Assembly: GCA_018335925.1 (NCBI GenBank)
Contig: JAGXRF010000031.1
Span: 1-53,383, forward strand
Direction: 5' to 3'
From: Flavobacteriales bacterium
Lineage (GTDB): Bacteria > Bacteroidota > Bacteroidia > Flavobacteriales > Flavobacteriaceae
DNA length: 53,383 bases
Of this stretch, positions 24,466-31,953 are shown piece after piece. Below the pieces are notes generated by a model that was not told the DNA's origin, made no database searches, and saw nothing but the letters and a program-made list of their open reading frames with translations. How positions within the stretch are numbered: the stretch's first letter is position 1; each line of letters starts with the position of its first letter. Both the position numbers and the translations under genes were made by a program.

Positions 24466-24793
24466 AATTTGGTTGGCAGATTTAAATCCACAAATTGGAA
24501 CTGAAACCGGAAAAACTCGACCAGTATTGGTGGTGCAAACCAACTTATTAAATCAAGCAAACCATCCTTCTACAATTATTTGTCCGATAACTACTAATGT
24601 GCAAAAAAAGGCAAATATTTTGCGAGTACACATTTCAGCAATTAAGTCTAATCTATTGCACGATAGTGATATTATGATGGATCAAATACGTGCGATTGAC
24701 AATAAAAGATTGATCAAAAGGATAGGAGTTTTGCCAAAAGAATTTCAACCAAAGGTCAAAGAAAATTTAAAAATTGTTTTAGATATTGATTAA
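24452..24793 (+). CDS. MazF/PemK-family toxin (mRNA interferase)
   Basis: A 113-residue protein beginning 'FEIWLADLNPQIGTETGKTRPVLVVQ', the conserved start of MazF/PemK endoribonucleases (G-x-E-x-x-K-x-RPxxV-x-x). 'TIICPITTN' and 'SDIMMDQIRAIDNKRL' are the other two family blocks, with the Arg and Asp residues usually needed for RNA cleavage. It probably cleaves mRNA at a short specific sequence. It is translated with its antitoxin. This is the second toxin-antitoxin pair within 3 kb. Confidence 0.9.
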   Translation: MNQFEIWLADLNPQIGTETGKTRPVLVVQTNLLNQANHPSTIICPITTNVQKKANILRVHISAIKSNLLHDSDIMMDQIRAIDNKRLIKRIGVLPKEFQPKVKENLKIVLDID

Positions 24794-24808
24794 CACCAAA
24801 CAGAAACC

Positions 24809-25216
24809 ATGCACAAAGATTTAATTTTTCCCGAAATAAAAAATGTTTACGTAGTAGCAGTAAAAGAATGGAACGATGATTTTGGAGCCAATATTTGGAT
24901 TGCCTATTTGGTAAACCATCAAGAAGAGGAGATAGACAATATTATGGTGGTTACCAAAGCATCCGGAACCTTGCAAGGTGAAATGCGAAAAACCTCTTTA
25001 CTCCGACATGCTTATCCGGTGTTAGGGGCTTTTAGTGCCACTAAAATTGAATTAATTCCACCTGATTTAGAAGTATTAGACAACGAATTTATGGTGACCT
25101 TTTTTCAAGGAAAAACCTTATATGATAAAAAATATTTTATTACCAAAGCCCAATTTGCAGAAAGTAACTTACAAAGGCTTCCGGTGTTGGAGAAAGATGG
25201 AATCATAGCAAGATAG
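24809..25216 (+). CDS. Conserved protein of unknown function
   Basis: A 135-residue soluble protein with no signal peptide. Recognisable parts are 'WIAYLVNHQEEEIDNIMVVTKASG', 'EMRKTSLLRHAYPVLGAFSATKIELI' and 'MVTFFQGKTLYDKKYFITK'. It has the look of a well-kept flavobacterial protein, but I can assign no domain. It lies 15 bp after the toxin gene on the same strand, and the trxB promoter begins 43 bp after its stop, so it may be read with the toxin-antitoxin operon. A third component of that operon is possible but there is no direct sign of it. Confidence 0.65.
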   Translation: MHKDLIFPEIKNVYVVAVKEWNDDFGANIWIAYLVNHQEEEIDNIMVVTKASGTLQGEMRKTSLLRHAYPVLGAFSATKIELIPPDLEVLDNEFMVTFFQGKTLYDKKYFITKAQFAESNLQRLPVLEKDGIIAR

Positions 25217-25259
25217 ATTTTCCTGATAATACTTTAAATAAAAATGAAGGAATGCACTT

Positions 25260-25288
25260 TTGGCATCTTTTGAAAAAAGGTATCTTTG
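25260..25288 (+). promoter_or_regulatory. Flavobacterial promoter of trxB
   Basis: TTG (25260-25262), 18 nt, TATCTTTG (25281-25288). The predicted start near 25293 gives a leader of about 15 nt and rules out the upstream TTG codon at 25260 as a translation start. Confidence 0.72.
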
Positions 25289-25307
25289 TGTTCCAAAAAC
25301 AAAAATT

Positions 25308-26255
25308 ATGTCACAATCTATAGAACACGTAAAATGTTTGATCATTGGTTCAGGGCCAGCCGGATACACTGCAGCTATTTATGCGGCAAGAGCCAATATG
25401 GCTCCGGTTTTGTACCAAGGAATGCAACCGGGAGGACAATTAACTACCACCAATGAAGTAGAAAACTTTCCGGGCTATCCGGATGGGGTTACTGGGCCAG
25501 AAATGATGGTGCAATTGCAAGCCCAAGCACAACGTTTTGGAACAGATGTTAGAGATGGTTGGGTTACAAAAGTAGATTTTTCTGGACCTGTACATAAAGT
25601 TTGGGTAAATGAAACAACCGAAGTGCATGCAGATACCATCATTATTTCCACAGGTGCTTCTGCCAAGTATTTAGGTTTGCCATCAGAGCAACATTACTTA
25701 CAATTAGGTGGTGGAGTTTCGGCTTGTGCGGTATGTGACGGATTCTTTTACCGCAACCAAGAAGTAGTAATTGTGGGAGCAGGTGACTCCGCTTGTGAAG
25801 AAGCTTATTATCTTTCTAAATTATGCAAAAAAGTAACCATGTTGGTTAGGGGAGAAAAATTTAGAGCTTCTAAAATTATGGAAGATAGGGTTCGTAAAAC
25901 AGAAAACATTACCATTTTAATGAATACCGAAACGTTAGAAGTACTTGGTGACGGACAAGTGGTAACCGGAGTAAAAGCAATTAACAAGTCCTCTAACGAA
26001 ACCATAGAAATTCCTGCAACCGGATTTTTTGTAGCTATTGGTCACCAGCCGAACACCGCAATTTTTAGAGATTATTTAGAGTTAGATGAAACAGGATATA
26101 TCATCAATGTACCAGGTTCTTCTAAAACCAATGTAGAAGGTGTTTTTGTAGCAGGGGATGCTGCAGATCATGTGTATCGTCAGGCAATTACTGCAGCAGG
26201 TACCGGATGTATGGCAGCATTAGATGCAGAAAGGTATTTGGCCAGCAAAGAGTAA
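25308..26255 (+). CDS. trxB: Thioredoxin-disulfide reductase
   Basis: A 315-residue FAD/NADPH enzyme that reduces thioredoxin in the cytoplasm. The FAD-binding GSGPAGYTAA is near residue 14, the redox-active Cys140-Ala-Val-Cys143-Asp is as in bacterial low-molecular-weight TrxB, the NADPH-binding GAGDSACEEA follows, and 'VAGDAAD...RQAITAAGTGCMAALDAERYL' is near the C-terminus. The ATG at 25308 is chosen because the promoter lies upstream of it and downstream of the alternative TTG. Confidence 0.96.
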   Translation: MSQSIEHVKCLIIGSGPAGYTAAIYAARANMAPVLYQGMQPGGQLTTTNEVENFPGYPDGVTGPEMMVQLQAQAQRFGTDVRDGWVTKVDFSGPVHKVWVNETTEVHADTIIISTGASAKYLGLPSEQHYLQLGGGVSACAVCDGFFYRNQEVVIVGAGDSACEEAYYLSKLCKKVTMLVRGEKFRASKIMEDRVRKTENITILMNTETLEVLGDGQVVTGVKAINKSSNETIEIPATGFFVAIGHQPNTAIFRDYLELDETGYIINVPGSSKTNVEGVFVAGDAADHVYRQAITAAGTGCMAALDAERYLASKE

Positions 26256-26275
26256 TTCAGTTTTATTTATATATT

Positions 26276-26306
26276 AAAAGGGAAGCTGTAGATGTTTCCC
26301 TTTTTA
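26276..26306. terminator. Bidirectional terminator between trxB and the lipoprotein gene
   Basis: A 9-bp stem (AAAAGGGAA with TTCCCTTTT) and T tract shared by the converging trxB and 26304-26831 genes. It overlaps the last codons of the lipoprotein gene. Confidence 0.75.
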
Positions 26307-26831
26307 GTTTTTAGCAAAAACCCATTGAATTTTTTTCATTTTAGTTTCTCCTTTTGATGGAGAAAAACTAATTTCTATGGTGTTATCTATGTTAATCATT
26401 ACTTTTTTGTCAGAAATTTCACTATATCCAGCTAATCCCTTGCAATAACAAAAACGGCCAAAATACCATGGAGCTTTTTCTAAAGCAGGAATTAGTTCTG
26501 CATTATTTTGAATAGTAGATGGCAAGGCAATCCAAATTTCTTCTTTGTAAAAATCATCTTGGTATTGGGTGGCTTCTTTTTCAAAAGTAATTCTATACAA
26601 AGTAATACCTGAAGCAAATTTGGTGCTGAGGTTTATTTCTTGGTTCACATCATTGGTTACTTGAACTTGACTATCCGGAAATTGCTCTATTTTTAACGAT
26701 AGGTCTTCGTCATAATTTTTCAAAACCGGTATGGTTTGTAGTTTGAAATGGGAAACATCCTTTTTACTTTTGGAAGAAGCACAACCCCAAAGCAAACCAA
26801 TCACTGTAAAAAACCAAAGTATTTTTTTCAT
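26304..26831 (-). CDS. Lipoprotein of unknown function
   Basis: A 175-residue protein with a signal peptide and lipobox (LLWGC, Cys17). The mature region has alternating strands and a Cys pair in 'FGRFCYCKGLAG'. I do not recognise a family. It starts 10 bp after the pth stop and is probably translated from the pth transcript. The stop codon overlaps the terminator stem. Confidence 0.65.
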   Translation of the reverse strand: MKKILWFFTVIGLLWGCASSKSKKDVSHFKLQTIPVLKNYDEDLSLKIEQFPDSQVQVTNDVNQEINLSTKFASGITLYRITFEKEATQYQDDFYKEEIWIALPSTIQNNAELIPALEKAPWYFGRFCYCKGLAGYSEISDKKVMINIDNTIEISFSPSKGETKMKKIQWVFAKN

Positions 26832-26841
26832 CTTTTGTAAA

Positions 26842-27450
26842 TTATTTGTTGTTGAATTGATTCATGGTGTTTGCCAGTCCACTCAATACAAAGCTTTCCA
26901 CAATTTTCTTGCCAATTGCCAACCGCTCTGGTAGTTTTGCGTTTTCTTCTTCGCTCCAATTTCCTAATACATAATCTACTTGTTGTCCCTTAGCAAAGGC
27001 ATCGCTTATACCAAATCGAAATCTTGGATATTCCACGGTTCCCAACACAGCTTGGATGTTTTTCAAGCCGTTATGCCCGCCATCGCTTCCCTTCCCTTTG
27101 ATGCGAATGGTGCCAAAAGGAAGGTTCAAATCGTCAGTTATCACCAAAACGTTTTCTTTTTCGATGTTTTCTTTTTCCATCCAATATGCCAAAGCTTTTC
27201 CGCTTAAATTCATGTAGGTGTTTGGTTTGAGTAAAACTACTTTTCTTCCTTTGATACTCCAAGTAGCAATGTCTCCCAAACGTGCAGTTTCAAAGGTTAG
27301 TTGGGTTTCTTTGGCAATAAAATCCAATATTTTAAAACCAATATTGTGTCTGGTATTTGCGTATTCAGCACCAATATTTCCTAAGCCTACTATCAAAAAT
27401 TTTTTCATCGTTTCTTCTTCCTTTTGTTTTTTTCGGAACCAATGCCACAT
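26842..27450 (-). CDS. pth: Peptidyl-tRNA hydrolase
   Basis: The enzyme that recycles peptidyl-tRNA dropped by ribosomes. 'FLIVGLGNIGAEYANTRHNIGF' holds the catalytic His (in NTRHN), and 'LLKPNTYMNLSGKAL', 'DDLNLPFG' and 'GGHNGLKNI' complete the family. ATG 27408 (MKKFLIVGLGN) gives the usual 188-residue protein. ATG 27450 adds 14 residues (MWHWFRKKQKEEET), an extension I believe many Flavobacteriaceae Pth proteins share, and a TATTTTTG -7 box on the - strand at 27468-27475 would allow it. The longer form is given. Confidence 0.93.
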   Translation of the reverse strand: MWHWFRKKQKEEETMKKFLIVGLGNIGAEYANTRHNIGFKILDFIAKETQLTFETARLGDIATWSIKGRKVVLLKPNTYMNLSGKALAYWMEKENIEKENVLVITDDLNLPFGTIRIKGKGSDGGHNGLKNIQAVLGTVEYPRFRFGISDAFAKGQQVDYVLGNWSEEENAKLPERLAIGKKIVESFVLSGLANTMNQFNNK

Positions 27451-27499
27451 AGGGTTCTATTTTCTTGCAAAAATAACAAACCAAAGCCAACCATTTATT

Positions 27500-27507
27500 T
27501 ATATTTG
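27500..27507 (+). promoter_or_regulatory. Candidate -7 element of the lipid A deacylase-like gene
   Basis: TATATTTG matches TAnnTTTG and lies 16 bp before ATG 27524. No TTG at a standard distance. Divergent from the candidate pth -7 box at 27468-27475. Confidence 0.4.
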
Positions 27508-27523
27508 TTGCAATGCCTTATTA

Positions 27524-28606
27524 ATGACAAAATACAATTATTTAATTCTTCTTTGCCTCTCTCTTTTCTCATTTGCCCAAAAAGGTACATTGGAGTACCA
27601 ATATTTTAGGGGGACTATTTTGCAGCATAACCCGGATATTGCTTTTTTAACACAGGGACATCCTCAAGGAGCCATGTTGAGTTATCACTGGCAAACTGAT
27701 GGGAGCAAAGAGTGGCATCATGCATTTAATTTTCCAAGCTATGGATTTGGGTTGCAGCACGTTTTGTATGACCATGCTACTTTGGGTGAAAATTATGGTT
27801 TTGGAGCTTTTTATCAATTTTATTTTTGGAAGAGAAGATTGTCTTTAAGAGTTCAACAGGGTATTGGTTACAACACCAATCCTTATCATAGGGAAAGCAA
27901 TCCTCGAAATACTGCTTTTGGATCGCATTGGCTAAGCAATACTACCTTGGTTTTGCAATGGCAAAAAGAGCAAGTTTGGAAAAAATTCGGAATACAAGCT
28001 GGATTGATTCTAACCCATTTTTCCAATGCACGAATGACGGCACCCAATAGTGGTATCAATGTTTTGGCTGCACAAGTGGGAGTGCAATATCATTTTCAGG
28101 AGATGGCAGAAAGAAAAGTAGATACCAATCAAATTCAAAAAGTAACAGAACCCATTCGATATCAATTCGTATGGAGAACCGGAGCCAACGTAGGCCCTAT
28201 TGAAGGAATGCCATTAAGAGGGTTTCATCATATAAGCTTATTAGCAGATAAAAGACTTAACAGAAAAACTGCAGTACAGTTGGGAATAGAATACTTTCAT
28301 AGTGGTTTTATGAAAGATGTGATCCAATACTATTCAGTGGCTTTGCAAGATCCACCAAATTCCAATCCGGAAATGGAAGTAGGAAGAATCGGTATTTTAC
28401 TTGGCCACGAATGGTTTATCAATCAATTTACAGTAGAAACCCAATTAGGAGGATATTTGTACAAAGGTTTTGATTACGAATCTAATTGGTACCAACGATT
28501 GGCATTAAAATATTATTGGGGTCAACATTTATTTTCTGCAATTGGTTTAAAAACCCACGGATTTAGGGCAGAAGCCATGGAAATAGGATTAGGAATTAGA
28601 ATTTAG
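27524..28606 (+). CDS. Outer-membrane acyloxyacyl hydrolase / lipid A deacylase-like protein
   Basis: A 360-residue protein with a signal peptide (MTKYNYLILLCLSLFSFAQ). 'GFGAFYQFYFWKRRLSLRVQQGIGYN', 'GLILTHFSNARMTAPNSGINVLAAQVGV' and alternating aromatic beta strands fit the PagL-like lipid A 3-O-deacylase / acyloxyacyl hydrolase barrel family seen in Bacteroidota; the His-x-Ser segment (THFSNA) would supply active-site residues. The open frame extends upstream to 27218, antisense to pth, but that part is spurious: a signal peptide and a -7 box mark 27524 as the start. A head-GIN lipoprotein gene follows after 6 bp. Confidence 0.8.
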   Translation: MTKYNYLILLCLSLFSFAQKGTLEYQYFRGTILQHNPDIAFLTQGHPQGAMLSYHWQTDGSKEWHHAFNFPSYGFGLQHVLYDHATLGENYGFGAFYQFYFWKRRLSLRVQQGIGYNTNPYHRESNPRNTAFGSHWLSNTTLVLQWQKEQVWKKFGIQAGLILTHFSNARMTAPNSGINVLAAQVGVQYHFQEMAERKVDTNQIQKVTEPIRYQFVWRTGANVGPIEGMPLRGFHHISLLADKRLNRKTAVQLGIEYFHSGFMKDVIQYYSVALQDPPNSNPEMEVGRIGILLGHEWFINQFTVETQLGGYLYKGFDYESNWYQRLALKYYWGQHLFSAIGLKTHGFRAEAMEIGLGIRI

Positions 28607-28612
28607 AAAGTT

Positions 28613-29353
28613 ATGAAGAGGTTAATGGTGTTTTTAGGCATACTCACTGGATTGTTTTGGCAATGCAGTTCCTTGGAAGATTGTTTGCAGTCTTCCGGGA
28701 AAACAGAGGTCAAAACGATACAAATGCCAGCATTTCATCACATAGAAGTAGGCGAAAGGGTATCCGTTATCATTGAAAAAGCTACCCAGCATGAAATTAG
28801 TATTACTACAGGAAGTAATTTAATGCCTCAGGTAGAAGCAAAGGTGGAAGAAGGTGTATTAAAATTATCAGATCACAATACTTGTAATTGGAGCAGGTCT
28901 TTCGGAACCACTCAAATTTTAGTGAAAACACCAACCTTAGAGAATGTATTTGTACACACCGAACAAACCATTCGTTCTAACGGAATTTTAGAGTTTCCTA
29001 TCATTCGTTTGATTGCCATGACCACCAACGGCAAAGTTTCTGTTGGAGAAGTTGATGTAACAGTGCAATGTAATCAATTAGTAATAGAAAGCAATAGCGA
29101 TACTTATTTTACGATAAAAGGAAATGCCAACCAAGGAGCAATTAATTTTTATCATGGTTTGGGCTATTTTTATGGAGAAAATTTGAGTTTGAACCAGCTG
29201 CAAGTTTTTCACAGGGGTGTACATGATATGAAGGTTCGAGTTACAAATCAAGTTAGTGGAAAATTACTAAGTACCGGAAATTTGGTGTTATTGCAAGTGC
29301 CACAAACTGTTAATGTAGAACAACTATTTACTGGAAAAGTTATTTATCCTTAG
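28613..29353 (+). CDS. Head-GIN-domain (DUF2807-like) lipoprotein
   Basis: A 246-residue protein with a lipobox (LFWQC, Cys18). 'MPAFHHIEVGERVSVIIEKATQHEISITTGSNLMPQVEAKVEEGVLKL' is the usual opening of the 'putative auto-transporter adhesin, head GIN domain' family, a right-handed beta-helix found in surface lipoproteins of Bacteroidota. The function is not established. It is translated with the preceding outer-membrane protein gene. Its last 14 bp overlap the 3' end of gldA on the opposite strand, with no room for a separate terminator. Confidence 0.82.
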   Translation: MKRLMVFLGILTGLFWQCSSLEDCLQSSGKTEVKTIQMPAFHHIEVGERVSVIIEKATQHEISITTGSNLMPQVEAKVEEGVLKLSDHNTCNWSRSFGTTQILVKTPTLENVFVHTEQTIRSNGILEFPIIRLIAMTTNGKVSVGEVDVTVQCNQLVIESNSDTYFTIKGNANQGAINFYHGLGYFYGENLSLNQLQVFHRGVHDMKVRVTNQVSGKLLSTGNLVLLQVPQTVNVEQLFTGKVIYP

Positions 29354-30251
29354 ATTTTTTAGTTTTTTCTCTAAAAATGGTTTCCAAGTTTTTATTCCAA
29401 GTTTGCAATTGTAAAATTCTAAATCCGTTTGCTGTTGCAAAATCAAATAAGGTGGCTCTCGGATCGTTATTGGTTTGAAACTCCAAAATCCATTGGTTGT
29501 TTTCATGCAATTTTGCATGCACTAAAATGGACAAACTGTACAAAACTTCTTCAGAAATTGGTTGGTCAAATTCTACCAACAAAGTTTGCTTTTGTTCTTC
29601 TTTTAATAACGATTTCAAAGGTTTGTCAGTTACAATTTTCCCTTGATTAATTATGATCACCCTATCACACATGGCTTCTACTTCTTGCATAATGTGGGTG
29701 CTTAAAAAAACAGTTTTATTTTTTCCAACAGTCTGGATCAATTGTCTAATTTCAACCAATTGGTTAGGATCTAGTCCTGTAGTAGGTTCGTCTAAAATCA
29801 ACACTTCCGGATCGTGTAACAATGCAGCTGCCAAACCAACTCTCTGTCGATATCCTTTGGATAAAGCACCAATTTTTTTATGGCTTTCCGGAGTTAAACC
29901 GGTTAATTCAATGACTTCTTCTATTCTAGTTTTAGGTGCTTGATGTATTCCTCTGCAAAATTCCAAGTATTCTCTTACGTATAAATCTAAATACAGCGGA
30001 TTGTGTTCAGGCAAATAGCCTACCATTTTCTGAATGGGTTCCGGTGCTTCATTAGTAGCAAAACCTCCTACTTTTGCAACACCATCTGTAGGTTGTAAAT
30101 AGGTGGTTAATATTTTCATTAAGGTCGATTTTCCTGCACCATTTGGCCCTAAAAACCCTACAATTTCTCCTTTATTAATTTCAAAACTAACTTCATCCAA
30201 AGCTTTTTGGGTACCATACACTTTGGTTACTTTTTCAACAGAAATCGACAT
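29340..30251 (-). CDS. gldA: Gliding motility-associated ABC transporter ATP-binding subunit GldA
   Basis: A 303-residue ABC ATPase. Walker A GPNGAGKST is near residue 34, the signature 'LSKGYRQRVGLA' near 129, Walker B 'VLILDEPTTGLDP' near 150, and the H-loop 'LSTHIMQE' near 185. The overall sequence resembles GldA of Flavobacterium, which works with the membrane subunits GldF and GldG; those genes are not in this window. A TACTTTTG -7 box lies on the - strand at 30272-30279. If the assignment is right the strain belongs to a lineage with gliding genes, though motility itself cannot be concluded. Confidence 0.85.
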   Translation of the reverse strand: MSISVEKVTKVYGTQKALDEVSFEINKGEIVGFLGPNGAGKSTLMKILTTYLQPTDGVAKVGGFATNEAPEPIQKMVGYLPEHNPLYLDLYVREYLEFCRGIHQAPKTRIEEVIELTGLTPESHKKIGALSKGYRQRVGLAAALLHDPEVLILDEPTTGLDPNQLVEIRQLIQTVGKNKTVFLSTHIMQEVEAMCDRVIIINQGKIVTDKPLKSLLKEEQKQTLLVEFDQPISEEVLYSLSILVHAKLHENNQWILEFQTNNDPRATLFDFATANGFRILQLQTWNKNLETIFREKTKKSKDK

Positions 30252-30358
30252 TCGTAATAATTTAGCAGTTACAAAAGTAGCTATTTTTCATCGGAATTGA
30301 ATAACATCCCAAAAGCAAGAAAATAGAAATACAAATGTTAAATTTTATTTATCGTATT

Positions 30359-30387
30359 TTGTATTGAACTTCTTTTTACTACGTTTG
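30359..30387 (+). promoter_or_regulatory. Promoter of the trp operon
   Basis: TTG (30359-30361), 18 nt, TACGTTTG (30380-30387), a full match to the flavobacterial consensus. The transcription start should fall about 30390-30394, at or within a base or two of the trpL start codon at 30392. Confidence 0.8.
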
Positions 30388-30391
30388 CAAC

Positions 30392-30460
30392 ATGATACAG
30401 CAATTATTAAATAACGCATGGTGGTGGTCTGCAAAATTCCAACAGGGATTCTGTAGATAA
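30392..30460 (+). CDS. trpL: trp operon leader peptide with three consecutive Trp codons
   Basis: A 22-codon ORF (MIQQLLNNAWWWSAKFQQGF then CR, stop at 30458-30460), too short for ordinary gene callers. Codons 10-12 (30419-30427) are TGG-TGG-TGG. Trp is otherwise rare, so three in a row directly before a terminator and trpE mark it as an attenuation sensor: when charged tRNA-Trp is scarce the ribosome stalls here. Hairpin segment 1 begins immediately after the last Trp codon, and segment 2 runs up to the stop codon. The start codon lies only 4 nt past the -7 box, so the mRNA appears leaderless or nearly so. Confidence 0.9.
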   Translation: MIQQLLNNAWWWSAKFQQGFCR

Positions 30461-30507
30461 CTTGCTATGTAATATTTTAAACTATATAGTCAACCTCTCA
30501 GAGTCCC
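30428..30507 (+). promoter_or_regulatory. trp attenuator: pause hairpin 1:2 and antiterminator 2:3
   Basis: Segment 1 (30428-30440) pairs with segment 2 (30445-30457) around the loop AACA with 12 of 13 pairs, two of them G-U. Segment 2 can instead pair with segment 3 (30496-30507): nine continuous pairs (one G-U), one bulged T at 30454, then three more. Segment 3 is also the left arm of the terminator. The three structures are mutually exclusive, as in enterobacterial trp attenuation. A ribosome stalled on the Trp codons would cover segment 1 and free segment 2 to pair with segment 3. Confidence 0.88.
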
Positions 30508-30524
30508 TGAGAGGTTTTTTTATT
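30492..30524 (+). terminator. trp attenuator terminator (3:4 hairpin)
   Basis: AACCTCTCAG (30492-30501) and CTGAGAGGTT (30507-30516) form a perfect 10-bp stem with loop AGTCC and a T-rich tract reaching to the trpE start at 30532. It stops transcription before trpE unless the left arm is captured by segment 2. Confidence 0.93.
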
Positions 30525-30531
30525 TTTATAA

Positions 30532-31953
30532 ATGATACAAAAAATTAAATTTACAACGTACCAAAAAAGCTTACTGTCAGACACGGCAACACCAGTGGCT
30601 TGGTATTTAAAACTACGGGATCATTTTCCGGGAAGCTTTTTGTTGGAATCGTCCGACTATCATGCTCGTGATAATAGTTTTTCCTATTTGTGTTTGCAAC
30701 CTATTGCTTCGGTAGTGGTAGAAGAAGAAATTGCCAAAGTGCAATTGCCCAACCAAGATTTGCAGCAAATTTCGTTAAAGGAAACTACTCCGCAAGAAGT
30801 ATTGCACCAATTTATTCAGTCGTTTGCTTATAACGAAATTAACGAAGATTATATCACGCATGGATTGTTTGGCTATACTGCTTATGATGCCATTCAACAT
30901 TTTTATCCCTTAAAATGGGAAGCTGCCAAAGGACAAATTCCGTTGATGCATTATCAAGTATTTCGGTATATAATCGTGATGGATCACTTCAAACAAACCG
31001 TACATTTGTTAGAGCATGTGTTGGAGGAAGCTCCTTCTACTTTACCTAAAATATTAGAAATTTTGCAACAACCTTCGGTGCCACAATTTCAATTTTCGTT
31101 GTTTGGGGAAGAATTTACCAATCTAAGCGATGAGACTTTTTTAAAACACATCCAACAAGGCAAAGAATGGTGCCAAATGGGAGAAGTTTTTCAAATTGTG
31201 CTTTCCAGAAGATATGTGCAAGGGTATAAAGGAGATGATTTTCAGGTGTATAGGGCATTGCGTTCGGTAAATCCTTCGCCATATTTGTTTTATTTTGACT
31301 TTGGGAATTTTAAAATTTTTGGTTCCTCTCCCGAAGCCCAATTGCAAATTAAAAACAACAAAGCAGTGGTGCATCCCATTGCAGGAACGTTTAAACGAAC
31401 CGGAATTTTGGAAGAAGACTTGGCATTGGCTGAAAAACTAAAACACGACCCCAAAGAAATTGCCGAACACCGCATGTTGGTTGATTTGGCAAGAAATGAC
31501 CTAAGTAAAGTTTCCAAAAACGTTCAAGTAACCCAACTAGAAGCCATTGAAATGTATTCGCATGTGATTCATTTGGTTTCCACAGTAGAGGCATCGCTTC
31601 CGGAAGGTACTAACCCTATCGATGTTTTGGCAGAAACTTTTCCGGCAGGCACTTTATCGGGTGCCCCGAAATACCGAGCCATGCAGGGAATTGCTTCACT
31701 AGAACCCATTGCCCGTGAATGGTATGGTGGTGCCATTGGTTATATTGGATTTCAGGGAAACATCAATCATGCCATTGCCATTCGTTCGTTTTTGTGCAGA
31801 AACAACCAATTGGAATACCAAGCAGGATGTGGAGTGGTACTCCAATCCGAACCCGAAAAAGAACTGATGGAAGTTCATCATAAATTAGGTGCTTTACGTA
31901 AAGCTTTACAATTAGCCCCTTTGATTAATGCAGATAATACTACTGTGGTATGA
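30532..31953 (+). CDS. trpE: Anthranilate synthase component I
   Basis: A 473-residue chorismate-using enzyme that forms anthranilate with TrpG. The N-terminal 'SFLLESSDYHARDNSFSYL' contains the LLES motif that binds feedback-inhibiting Trp in TrpE proteins. The catalytic C-terminal domain has 'GSSPEAQLQI', 'HPIAGTFKRTG', 'EHRMLVDLARNDLSKV' and 'FPAGTLSGAPKYRAM'. First gene after the attenuator, and its stop overlaps the trpG start (ATGA). It is controlled twice: by the leader at the RNA level and probably by Trp at the enzyme level. Confidence 0.97.
   Translation: MIQKIKFTTYQKSLLSDTATPVAWYLKLRDHFPGSFLLESSDYHARDNSFSYLCLQPIASVVVEEEIAKVQLPNQDLQQISLKETTPQEVLHQFIQSFAYNEINEDYITHGLFGYTAYDAIQHFYPLKWEAAKGQIPLMHYQVFRYIIVMDHFKQTVHLLEHVLEEAPSTLPKILEILQQPSVPQFQFSLFGEEFTNLSDETFLKHIQQGKEWCQMGEVFQIVLSRRYVQGYKGDDFQVYRALRSVNPSPYLFYFDFGNFKIFGSSPEAQLQIKNNKAVVHPIAGTFKRTGILEEDLALAEKLKHDPKEIAEHRMLVDLARNDLSKVSKNVQVTQLEAIEMYSHVIHLVSTVEASLPEGTNPIDVLAETFPAGTLSGAPKYRAMQGIASLEPIAREWYGGAIGYIGFQGNINHAIAIRSFLCRNNQLEYQAGCGVVLQSEPEKELMEVHHKLGALRKALQLAPLINADNTTVV

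Noticed and set aside
15449..24793. Defence island made of the R-M pair and the two toxin-antitoxin pairs
   Set aside because: They are separated by ammonium transport, lipoprotein and mevalonate genes, with separate promoters and no integrase or att-like repeats linking them.
25169..25260. Upstream TTG start for trxB at 25260
   Set aside because: The TTG belongs to the -33 promoter element, so it would not be transcribed.
27218..27523. N-terminal extension of the lipid A deacylase-like protein
   Set aside because: It is antisense to pth and places the signal peptide in the middle of the protein; a -7 box and signal peptide mark ATG 27524.
30418..30456. A second small ORF in the trp leader (ATG 30418, reading MVVVC...)
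   Set aside because: It overlaps trpL in another frame and carries no Trp codons. The TGG triplet in the first frame, next to the alternating hairpins, explains the region fully.
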